A DNA stretch of 61,016 nucleotides from Flavobacteriales bacterium UBA6693. GTDB lineage: Bacteria; Bacteroidota; Bacteroidia; Flavobacteriales; Weeksellaceae. Both the position numbers and the translations under genes were made by a program. Shown in pieces: positions 1-7,956 of the stretch; within the stretch, counting starts at the first letter, position 1, and each line of letters starts with the position of its first letter. The notes below the pieces were generated by a model, which had not been told where the DNA came from, ran no database searches, and saw only the letters and a program-made list of their open reading frames with translations. The DNA lies in contig DKJL01000006.1 of assembly GCA_002454815.1 (NCBI GenBank), positions 4,793 to 65,808 of the forward strand, read 5' to 3'.

Positions 1-799
<799 letters not shown>

Positions 800-939
800 T
801 GTTTGTCCATGCTCACTCAAAGTTATTTGACGCTTTAGTTTTTCCTTACTTTTTTGGTTGTTATTTGTATGTCAATGATCTCTGTTCTTCTCGCTTCCTC
901 CGAACTTTCTTTACTGTCGTTAGTTCTGATTTGCGAGTG

Positions 940-971
940 CAAAAGTATAAACTTTATTTTAATTGACCAAA
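940..971 (-). promoter_or_regulatory. rRNA promoter P1 (proximal)
   Basis: On the minus strand a -7 box TACTTTTG (940-947) matches the Bacteroidota consensus TAnnTTTG. A TTTG -33 element (968-971) lies 20 bp upstream. It sits about 140 bp before the mature 16S end and is the first of four evenly spaced promoter-like sites. Confidence 0.75.
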
Positions 972-1076
972 TGTTTTTGAAGAAAATTTAAAAGTTTTTT
1001 TTAAACCCTTAAAACTCTTTCTCTATCCATTCAATCCGTCTCTACTTCGCTGCCCGCTTCTTTCGATTTGGGATTG

Positions 1077-1108
1077 CAAAAGTATAAACTTTAATTTAAA
1101 TGACCAAA
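1077..1108 (-). promoter_or_regulatory. rRNA promoter P2
   Basis: This is a near-identical copy of P1 inside the duplicated unit. The -7 box TACTTTTG is at 1077-1084 and the -33 TTTG at 1105-1108, with a 20 bp spacer. It lies 137 bp upstream of P1. Confidence 0.75.
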
Positions 1109-1212
1109 TGTTTTTGAAGAAAATTTAAAAGTTTTTTTTAAACCCTTAAAACTCTTTCTCTATCCATTCAATCCGTTCTGCTTCGCTGCCCCCTTCTCTC
1201 GAATTGGGACTG

Positions 1213-1242
1213 CAAAGATACAAACTCTTTTAAATCTTACAA
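1213..1242 (-). promoter_or_regulatory. rRNA promoter P3
   Basis: The -7 box TATCTTTG (1213-1220, minus strand) is a perfect TAnnTTTG match. A TTG -33 (1240-1242) lies 19 bp upstream. It is 136 bp from P2. The flanking bases are only partly related to P1 and P2. Confidence 0.7.
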
Positions 1243-1338
1243 GCCTTTTGTTTGAAAATATTCAGAAAGTTTTTCTAAATATCTCCTCAATTCCCAGCTC
1301 CTAAAGTTCCTCTGCGCTACTCCTTGTTTGAAGTGGTG

Positions 1339-1369
1339 CAAAGATAATTCAGCTTTCTTTATCTCACAA
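1339..1369 (-). promoter_or_regulatory. rRNA promoter P4 (distal)
   Basis: The -7 box TATCTTTG is at 1339-1346 and a TTG -33 at 1367-1369, with a 20 bp spacer, on the minus strand. It is 126 bp upstream of P3. The surrounding sequence keeps weak similarity to the repeat unit. Confidence 0.65.
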
Positions 1370-1752
1370 CTATTTCTTACCCCGAATTACTCAAAGTGTA
1401 TAACTCTACTCATAATACCCTAGTAATTAACATAATAAATTTAAAACAGACTTATTAACATTGTCTGAAAATGCATTTTTATAACAATATTTAGCTGAAA
1501 TATGCTGTTGTTAGTTTATTTATCGCACGTAAAAATTAAGCAAACGAATAGCTGTGCTATTAACTATCTATTTGCTTGTTAATTTGGTCTTCGAAAAAGT
1601 GTAGTCATGGTATTTAATTATCAACGATTTATTATAGAATCCATACGTTCATATTTAGCCGTCAAATACCTGACTTCACGACCGTCTTTCCACGCATGTC
1701 AATTCCATATATATAAGGAAGCGATTTTATTCTGTATAGGTGTAGATCAAAC
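1370..1752. other. Gene-free AT-rich spacer between the rRNA promoters and the TPR gene terminator
   Basis: I see no coding sequence, RNA gene or repeat here. A 60-codon plus-strand frame at 1607-1789 has no protein-like character and runs into the terminator at 1753-1781. The sequence is strongly AT-rich, as expected for the far-upstream region of a ribosomal RNA operon. Confidence 0.6.
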
Positions 1753-1781
1753 AAAAAAAGTCCCCGCCGGTAGCGAGGACT
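1753..1781 (-). terminator. Rho-independent terminator of the TPR gene
   Basis: A 9 bp stem with one mismatch and a 5-nt loop (1759-1781) is followed on the minus strand by seven Ts (1753-1759). It lies about 25 bp after the TPR stop codon. Confidence 0.85.
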
Positions 1782-1806
1782 GTATATAATAAATGGTGGA
1801 GACCAA

Positions 1807-3471
1807 TTATTTATTCAACTGAGTATTGAGATTTACAGCATCCTGATACGTTGGATTATACTGTACTGATTTAGCAACATATTCCTTTGCTTTCGCAGGG
1901 TTGGAATCCTTGATCAAATATGCAACCGCAAAATAAGCATACGAAAGCGTTTCCTTGTTCTGCTCGATATCTGCCGGCTTCACAGTACTGATGTATTTCT
2001 CATAAGCTACCTGCGCAAGATCATTTTTGCCGGCCTGCTGATAAGAATATCCCTGGCTGTAATAAGCAGGCGCCCAATCCGGGAGCAAACCGCTCATCTT
2101 TTGCCAGGAAAGAATGGCTCCATTCCAGTTTTTCGCTTCCTGGTAAGCATTCGCAAGTTGAAACAATGCGTCAGTATCCTGAGGATTTGCGGCAACTTTC
2201 TGTTTCAGCGCCTCGATCTGTGGAGACGTCGGACCTGCATCAACTACAGCTTGGTTTACGCCGCCGCCGCCTTTAATCTTCATAAGTTCCTCATCCCATT
2301 TCATGGTTTCATCTTTTGCTGCTTTAGCAATGGCAATTTTTTGCTGCGACTGCGTCAGGAGCGCTGTTTTTTTAGCTGCATCTTCTTCTTTCTGAGCAAG
2401 ACCTGCGTAAATCAAACCTTGCAGACCCTGGTCGGCTGGAAGTACACGCGTTTTTTCTGCGCTGGAAATAAATTTATCCAAGCTAGCCTGTGCTGCTGTA
2501 TAATCGCCATCGGCATAAAGAAGGTAAGCGCGAAGCTTATATTTAATAGGATCTTCTACTTTATCGAATACTTTATCCAAGTACATTTTAGAATTTCCGT
2601 AATCTTCGTTGGTGAAAAACAGTTTAGAAATTTCCAGTTGCGTATCAGGATCTTCATCTGCATATTTCGCGTAGTTGATCAAATCCTGTGTTGCCAATGC
2701 GTTCTGCTGATACCGGATATCATAGGCTGCTTTCGCTTTATAAGCCGGTGCGTACGTAGGATCAGCCGCAATCGCTTTATCGATGCTTTGTTTTGCAGAC
2801 TGCCATTGCTGTGCCTGCATCCACAATGTTCCGATTCTGGTAAAAACGGAAGCTTTGTTTCTTGCACTTGGCAACGCTTTTTCATAAGCAGTCATTGCTG
2901 CACCTGCGACTTGTGGGCTGTTGGTCAGTTTCAAACGGTAAGCATCACCTAACGTATAGTAATAATGCGCCGGAGTTCCTTTCTTGGCAGATTTCTCTGT
3001 TGCTTTATTTAAATATTCAATCGCAAGATCTGCATTAGCGGCTCCTCCAAACAAAGTCAAAGCCTCTGCTGCGCGGTAAAGTACTTCAGGATCGCGCTCG
3101 CGGGAGTCTTTTACAATACTTCTGATTTCCGCGACGGCAGATTTATCTCCTTTTCCCAGTTTTATGGAAGCGAGACCGATTTTGTTCAAATAATCTTTTC
3201 TGTCTGCAGCTACGCCCTTATTAAAATTTTCCTGCGCTTTCTCGAAGTTAGGTTCGAACTGCGTAAGATATGAGTTTCCTAAATAAAAATAGTTTTCAGC
3301 AGTAGCAGATTTTGCTACCATATCGTTAAAGACTTGGCGTGCCTGCGCATATTTATGGCTGTCGGCACTGTTAATCCCCTCCTGCAACGTCTGGCCGAAG
3401 GCAAAATTTGAGAGAAAACCTACGGCAACGCCTAAGGCAATTTTCTTCGTTGAATTCATTATATCTTTCAT
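1807..3471 (-). CDS. Periplasmic tetratricopeptide-repeat protein
   Basis: The 554-residue protein has an N-terminal signal peptide ending near an AFGQ site and then a chain of TPR-like helical pairs. These repeat A/Y/G-rich signatures of the form YFYLGNSYL, VFTRIGTLW and YYSQGYSYQQ through the whole length, with a low-complexity break near residues 400-410 (glycine run). TPR proteins are interaction scaffolds, so no enzymatic role is expected. It is the last gene of a minus-strand group after the PstS-like lipoprotein (104 bp gap) and the TonB operon, which suggests a partner role in envelope transport. The start could be 3471 or the methionine four codons later (3459); both leave the signal peptide intact. 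Confidence 0.85.
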   Translation of the reverse strand: MKDIMNSTKKIALGVAVGFLSNFAFGQTLQEGINSADSHKYAQARQVFNDMVAKSATAENYFYLGNSYLTQFEPNFEKAQENFNKGVAADRKDYLNKIGLASIKLGKGDKSAVAEIRSIVKDSRERDPEVLYRAAEALTLFGGAANADLAIEYLNKATEKSAKKGTPAHYYYTLGDAYRLKLTNSPQVAGAAMTAYEKALPSARNKASVFTRIGTLWMQAQQWQSAKQSIDKAIAADPTYAPAYKAKAAYDIRYQQNALATQDLINYAKYADEDPDTQLEISKLFFTNEDYGNSKMYLDKVFDKVEDPIKYKLRAYLLYADGDYTAAQASLDKFISSAEKTRVLPADQGLQGLIYAGLAQKEEDAAKKTALLTQSQQKIAIAKAAKDETMKWDEELMKIKGGGGVNQAVVDAGPTSPQIEALKQKVAANPQDTDALFQLANAYQEAKNWNGAILSWQKMSGLLPDWAPAYYSQGYSYQQAGKNDLAQVAYEKYISTVKPADIEQNKETLSYAYFAVAYLIKDSNPAKAKEYVAKSVQYNPTYQDAVNLNTQLNK

Positions 3472-3575
3472 TTAAAGTTGTTGTGTGTGTTATTAAAATA
3501 GCGGTACATTCTTTTAATCCCAATTATTATACCATTTAATCAGTATTGCTCTACGCTACTTTTTTTTAAGAATAA

Positions 3576-4448
3576 TTAACGCATCTGCACTTCGCGGCGA
3601 AATATATTGTACGGCTGCAGGCCTTCTTTAGCGACCACGATCTGACCGAGTTGCGTACACGAAAAGCGTATAAATCCATTGCCCAAACCAAAATACCTTT
3701 CATTCGTCAAAAAATATAATACGCGTGTAAAAGGATATGACATACTGGCCAGATTTTGAACGGCAGGTTGATAGGATTTATTGCCTTCCGTCACCGGAAG
3801 AATTTTCACCGCATCGCGAAGTTTTTGCGCTTCGGCGTTATAAGGTCGGCTTAAGGTATTTAAACTGACTGTTCCAATTTTGTTGGGGAAATCCTCGAGT
3901 TGATTGGCGATATTGCTGTTTCCGCTGATGATAGAATATTGCAGGGCTTCCGGAGAAGTCTTCAGTTTTTGCGCAACAAAATTTAAATTACTGGAATTCG
4001 TACCATCAAAAATGATTGGTTTTTCGGGACTTTGCAGCAACTGCCTGATTTCTTCAACAGAAATACTTTCGCGCGGCGAATTTTTCGGAACAATAAAAAC
4101 TACGGCATCCGCAGCAAAAGGTGCCGGCTGAATTTCCATATCAATTTTATCTTTAAATGCCTGCTTTTCGCGATCACTAAGTTCGCGAGACATCACGATA
4201 ACGCGCACTTTCTTTTCCAGCAAATCGAGGAATGCCAAATCCTCTTTTTTGTAAGTTAAGTTAATTTCCGTTTTGGGATATAAGGCCATATACCGTTGTA
4301 CCAACGCTTCGGAAACACTCCGGAAAGAGTCGTCCACCTCCATAGAGATTGCTCCCTGCTGCGGACTGTCGACCAAACGGGCCGGCTTCTTTTTGCACGA
4401 CCATACGGTAAAAAGTATGATGAGTGCAGCTAAAATTTTAATTTTCAT
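3576..4448 (-). CDS. PstS-like substrate-binding lipoprotein
   Basis: From the ATG at 4448 the protein has 290 residues and a lipoprotein signal (LFTVWSC, lipidated Cys at about residue 18). The rest resembles the PBP-like type II fold of phosphate-binding PstS proteins: an early GAISMEVDDSF segment, a Q/E-L-L hinge region, and a FIVPKNSP strand. The longer frame reaching 4499 is rejected because it would place 17 residues before a clean signal peptide. It overlaps the upstream small membrane gene by 11 bp, indicating coupling. No pstCAB transporter genes are nearby, so a phosphate-uptake role is not shown. A ligand-sensing or TonB-associated role is inference. Confidence 0.8.
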   Translation of the reverse strand: MKIKILAALIILFTVWSCKKKPARLVDSPQQGAISMEVDDSFRSVSEALVQRYMALYPKTEINLTYKKEDLAFLDLLEKKVRVIVMSRELSDREKQAFKDKIDMEIQPAPFAADAVVFIVPKNSPRESISVEEIRQLLQSPEKPIIFDGTNSSNLNFVAQKLKTSPEALQYSIISGNSNIANQLEDFPNKIGTVSLNTLSRPYNAEAQKLRDAVKILPVTEGNKSYQPAVQNLASMSYPFTRVLYFLTNERYFGLGNGFIRFSCTQLGQIVVAKEGLQPYNIFRREVQMR

Positions 4449-4635
4449 GATGTTGCTCTCGCATTCGGTAGATTGAACGTACGATTCTGAATATTCCATA
4501 TGCGATCAACAGTGCGCCCAGTGAGTAGGCAATACCGGTCTCCAGAAATATTACAAAAAATTTGTAGATGATTACGAATATACCGAGGACGATATAGAAT
4601 ACTCCCGTAACCAGTGACAGCCAATTAAATATCAT
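4438..4635 (-). CDS. Small two-helix membrane protein
   Basis: The 65-residue protein has two hydrophobic segments (about residues 5-28 and 33-52) separated by a short polar turn. Its tail is basic and His-rich. I do not recognise a named family. It lies between tonB and the PstS-like gene, overlaps the latter by 11 bp, and is separated from tonB by a terminator, so it may begin its own transcript. A TATTTTTG box (4642-4649, minus strand) ends only six bases before the ATG, but no clear -33 is visible. The position and overlap make it a credible gene despite its size. Confidence 0.75.
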   Translation of the reverse strand: MIFNWLSLVTGVFYIVLGIFVIIYKFFVIFLETGIAYSLGALLIAYGIFRIVRSIYRMREQHHEN

Positions 4636-4649
4636 ATATCACAAAAATA

Positions 4650-4686
4650 CAAAAAAAATAAAAAAGGAGAAGCATCTGCTTCTCCT
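4650..4686 (-). terminator. Terminator after tonB
   Basis: A perfect 10 bp stem (4665-4686, two-base turn as drawn) is followed on the minus strand by a long T-rich tract (4650-4664). It lies 22 bp past the tonB stop and divides the exbBD-tonB transcript from the downstream small membrane/PstS-like/TPR genes. Some read-through is possible. Confidence 0.85.
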
Positions 4687-4708
4687 CGTTATTTATAAGT
4701 CGGTTTGT

Positions 4709-5551
4709 TTACTCAAACTGCATCGTCAGTGGCATTCTGAAACGGTATCGTACTGCCTGACCGTTGATTTTTGCCGGCGCCCATTTATTTTTAATGGACT
4801 TCACTGTACGAAGTGCTTCAGCATTAAAGTCGCGGTTAGGTCCGTTAGCCTTCACATCGGTGATAGAGCCGTCCCGTTCAACAACGAAGGTAATTTCAGT
4901 TTTCACCATTCCCTCGTCACCAGACATTACAGAAGTATCGAAACTGTTAGACACTTTACTTCTAAATGAATTGATTCCGCCCGGGAACTCTGCCAACTGC
5001 TCCACTTCCGTGTACACTTGCGTCGCAGAAACCTGAGGTTTCACTTCTACCGCCTGTACTTTGGTACCTGTTGAAGGTGGTGGTGGAGGCGGAGAATATG
5101 TAGGAGTTTTAACTCCTTCTACTGCCACGACACCCGTAGTAGTTTCCAGCTGCTTGCTTATTGGCGGCGGCGGGGTTTCTACCTTTGGTGCTTTTACCGG
5201 CTCCGGCACTACGTTCTGAATCACTTCCTGAACTTCCGGTTCTTTTGGTGGCGGTGGTGGGGGCGGTTCTTCTTCTTTCTTTTCTTCGATGATCAACTCC
5301 TCTTCAGGGAGAATCTCGATCAGGTTTGCGTTGACTTCTGTAGCATCTTTCGCCGACATCTGTTGTATTTTCATAATAACAAATGGGGTGATGGCTGCGA
5401 TACAGAAGAAAAGCGTTCCAAAAATGAAAGCTTTTGTAAGCATCCCGCGGTAACGCGTTCTTAGGTCGTACGCTCCGTAGGCTTTATTTCTGTTTTCAAA
5501 TACAATTTCGTCCAGGGTAGGAACTGCATTGTATGTGTTTTCATCTGCCAT
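4709..5551 (-). CDS. tonB: TonB energy transducer
   Basis: The 280-residue protein has a cytoplasmic N-terminus with the RNKAYGAYDLR motif typical of Bacteroidota TonB. One transmembrane helix spans about residues 37-60. A Glu/Pro-rich periplasmic spacer with runs of five to seven prolines covers about 85-165. The C-terminal TonB domain (about 190-280) contains the FPGG, VERDGSITDVK and RFRMPLTMQFE signatures. It transmits proton-motive energy from ExbB/ExbD to outer-membrane TonB-dependent receptors such as the SusC proteins at 38.8-46.5 kb. It is the last gene of the exbB-exbD-exbD-tonB unit and lies 28 bp after the second exbD. Confidence 0.95.
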   Translation of the reverse strand: MADENTYNAVPTLDEIVFENRNKAYGAYDLRTRYRGMLTKAFIFGTLFFCIAAITPFVIMKIQQMSAKDATEVNANLIEILPEEELIIEEKKEEEPPPPPPPKEPEVQEVIQNVVPEPVKAPKVETPPPPISKQLETTTGVVAVEGVKTPTYSPPPPPPSTGTKVQAVEVKPQVSATQVYTEVEQLAEFPGGINSFRSKVSNSFDTSVMSGDEGMVKTEITFVVERDGSITDVKANGPNRDFNAEALRTVKSIKNKWAPAKINGQAVRYRFRMPLTMQFE

Positions 5552-5579
5552 TTTTCTTTCTTTAATTTTTTAATTGTAG

Positions 5580-6149
5580 TTACTCTGTGGGCGTTGTGGC
5601 TGTCGCACTGCTGCTACCGACTTTACGCTCATAGATTTCCTGCTCCCAAGATTTGATATCGGTAACCCCGTATATCTCATTTTTGGTAATTGCCATCTCG
5701 TCCAGAATATCTACAAAATTCTTATATATAGCATCGTCCGTAGGCTTAATGATCACTGTAAATTTACTCTGATCCTTAGCACGGGCTTTTGCCTGCTCAA
5801 TCACTTTGGTGATTCCTTCTCTATCAAAATTTGTTTCCTGCAAAGTCTGCTCAGTGAGTCCTGCACGATCCAGTTGGTGATAGAAAATTCTGTTATCCTT
5901 TCCAATGATTAATGAAATTGAATTCGAAAGATCGATTTCTGTATCGGGTGCTTTCTGGTTTTCTTTCGGTTTTGCCGGAAGCCCCAGGTCCATTACGTTC
6001 GGTTTGTTGAACGTAGTCACTAACATAAAGAAGGTGATCAAAAGGAACGCCAAATCCACCATGGGCGTAAGGTCGACATGGGGTACCTGCTTTTTGGAGC
6101 GTACCTTCCCGCCTTTCCCGCTGCTATCTTTTACTTGTACTTCTGCCAT
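5580..6149 (-). CDS. exbD: ExbD/TolR biopolymer transport protein (second copy)
   Basis: The 189-residue protein has a basic cytoplasmic N-terminus, then a single transmembrane helix (about residues 30-50) with the VDLTPMVDLAFLLITFFML core. The aspartate in MVDLAF is the conserved proton-relay residue of ExbD. The periplasmic part (about 55-189) carries the ExbD/TolR fold. Two non-identical ExbD paralogues in tandem are usual in Bacteroidota TonB operons. It starts 8 bp after the first exbD, so the two are probably co-translated and may form mixed dimers in the ExbB channel. Confidence 0.94.
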   Translation of the reverse strand: MAEVQVKDSSGKGGKVRSKKQVPHVDLTPMVDLAFLLITFFMLVTTFNKPNVMDLGLPAKPKENQKAPDTEIDLSNSISLIIGKDNRIFYHQLDRAGLTEQTLQETNFDREGITKVIEQAKARAKDQSKFTVIIKPTDDAIYKNFVDILDEMAITKNEIYGVTDIKSWEQEIYERKVGSSSATATTPTE

Positions 6150-6157
6150 TTCTTTCT

Positions 6158-6760
6158 TTATTGTGCCGTTTCCTGACTTGTTATTAACATGAATTTCAGA
6201 AAATCGATATCCCGTAATCCCTCAAACAACGATTTTATCTTCGGATATTTGGTTTCAACATCTCCTTTAACAGCCAACTTATAATCTGGATTAACAGCTA
6301 AGCTTTGCTGCACCCAGTCGATCAGTTGTTTGTTTGTGCTGTCCATGGGTATTCCCGTAGCGCTTTTATATTCTTTACGCTGATCTTCGGGAAGATCAAG
6401 AAAACCTTTGAGCTGGTTCATCGGAACGCCAATAGATTGCACGGTAGCAAACGTCGCTCTTTCCTTATCCGTGAAGCTCATGCCATATTTCTCGCCCATT
6501 TTGTCCAGCAGCGCGATTCGTTCGGTGCCGTTCTCCACGGGTGTGAAATAGAATCTTCCGTCGGTGGTGCTGAGGATCGTCATCAAACTGCCGTCCGGCA
6601 TCAGCTTTTCCGAGATGGAAGATGGCGTAGTGATCGTCTCGACGTCAGGTTTTGCAAACTGAGCCGTCAGAATAAAGAATGTAAGGAGTAGAAACGATAC
6701 ATCGGTCATTGCCGTCATATCTACCCTTATATTATGTCTTTTTGGTTTGACTCTCGCCAT
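6158..6760 (-). CDS. exbD: ExbD/TolR biopolymer transport protein (first copy)
   Basis: The 200-residue protein has a basic N-terminus and a transmembrane helix with RVDMTAMTDVSFLLLTFFIL (about residues 12-32). It keeps the channel aspartate in the MTDVSF motif. Its periplasmic domain is longer than that of the second copy. An insert around residues 80-150 mentions no known motif. It follows exbB by 75 bp. That gap contains a 6 bp GC-rich hairpin (6796-6817) with no proper T-run, so it is probably not a terminator and may mark processing. Confidence 0.93.
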   Translation of the reverse strand: MARVKPKRHNIRVDMTAMTDVSFLLLTFFILTAQFAKPDVETITTPSSISEKLMPDGSLMTILSTTDGRFYFTPVENGTERIALLDKMGEKYGMSFTDKERATFATVQSIGVPMNQLKGFLDLPEDQRKEYKSATGIPMDSTNKQLIDWVQQSLAVNPDYKLAVKGDVETKYPKIKSLFEGLRDIDFLKFMLITSQETAQ

Positions 6761-6835
6761 TGTAAATTATTTTTTATTAAACTTCTTTTTTGCAAAGCGG
6801 CCGGGTTGCCTGCCGCTCTCCCGTACTGCGGCTCC

Positions 6836-7699
6836 TTAGTGGAACTCAGCGAACGACTGCTGGATAGACATCGCGATCTCATCGATTTTGAATGTCAGTC
6901 CGTCAATTTTAGAAGTAAAATAGTTATAGAAGATAATCGCTACTGCAGAAGTACCAATACCCAAAGCGGTATTAATAAGTGCTTCAGAAATACCGATTGA
7001 AAGTGCAGCAGAATCCGGCGTACCTCCACCTGAACCCAGTGCGTGGAAAGCCTTGATCATCCCGATTACCGTACCCAATAGTGCAACAAGCGTTGCTACC
7101 GTACCCAGCGTGGAAAGAATCATCATGTTTTTCTCCAGCATTGGCATTTCCAGGGTAGTAGCTTCTTCGATAGATTTGTTTAGAGCGACCATTTTCTGCT
7201 CTTTGTCCATGGTCGTATCATGCGAAAGCGCTTTATAAGTAGTAAGACCTTCTCTCACTACGTTACCTACAGAACCTTGTTGTCTGTCGCACTCTTCGAT
7301 CGCTTCATCTACTTTATTTTGGTTCAGCAATCTTCTTACAGATACTACGAAGTTATCTACGTTTCCTGCACCTGCAGCTTTTCTCAACACCAATGCACGC
7401 TCAATCGCGAACACGATTACAATAATCATAAAGGAAATAAGGATTGGTACGATCGGGCCACCCATATAGATAATTCCCATAAAACCTTCTGGAGTAATCT
7501 CTTTTGTTTCTACACCAGAAAACGCTACAGTCGCACCGGTAAGTCTTGGATCCGCTTTAAAGTTACTTGGATTACCCAAAACAAAATAATAAATTAAATA
7601 CCCTATTGCAATAAGAATAGGTAGAATTAAGGCTGGATTTAACCCCCCTAATTTTTTAGCAACTACTTGCTCCTCGTTGTTTGAAACATTCATTTCCAT
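6836..7699 (-). CDS. exbB: ExbB/TolQ/MotA-type proton channel
   Basis: The 287-residue inner-membrane protein has an extra N-terminal helix (about 25-42), a helix at about 80-102, and the paired C-terminal helices (about 190-215 and 235-262). The LSTLGTVATLVALLGTVIGM segment is the hallmark of the ExbB/TolQ family. The cytoplasmic loop after the second helix includes the FAIERALVLRKA motif. It forms the channel with ExbD that powers TonB. It is the first gene of the operon. About 255 bp of AT-rich DNA lies upstream before the leuS end, and I see no perfect TAnnTTTG box there. The start could be the first Met (7699) or the third codon (7693). Confidence 0.94.
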   Translation of the reverse strand: MEMNVSNNEEQVVAKKLGGLNPALILPILIAIGYLIYYFVLGNPSNFKADPRLTGATVAFSGVETKEITPEGFMGIIYMGGPIVPILISFMIIVIVFAIERALVLRKAAGAGNVDNFVVSVRRLLNQNKVDEAIEECDRQQGSVGNVVREGLTTYKALSHDTTMDKEQKMVALNKSIEEATTLEMPMLEKNMMILSTLGTVATLVALLGTVIGMIKAFHALGSGGGTPDSAALSIGISEALINTALGIGTSAVAIIFYNYFTSKIDGLTFKIDEIAMSIQQSFAEFH

Positions 7700-7956
7700 A
7701 CTAAACTAAATTATAATTGTTATTTTTTTAAATTTTTCGCGCTGTAAAATAAAGTTAAAATATTTACCCGTGCAAGTTATTGGCGCCATTAGAAATATTT
7801 TTTTTCAGCACATCCCCTCACTGGCATTGGTACATCGCTAATATATTGATTGAATATCACCGAAAATAAGCAAAAAGAACAGAGAACTTAAAAAATTGAT
7901 AAATTTCAATTGTCCTTTTATTTGATTGCATATCGCCTTATTGCGCCCTAAAAGAG

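Larger units (their letters stand above)
940..1212. repeat. Tandem duplication, unit about 137 bp, upstream of 16S
   Basis: Two consecutive copies (about 940-1076 and 1077-1212) agree at nearly every base by eye. The first is followed by about ten scattered substitutions in its last third. Each copy carries one complete promoter followed, in the direction of transcription, by a CT-rich/GA-rich tract. A third, eroded copy may be recognisable around 1213-1338. Confidence 0.85.
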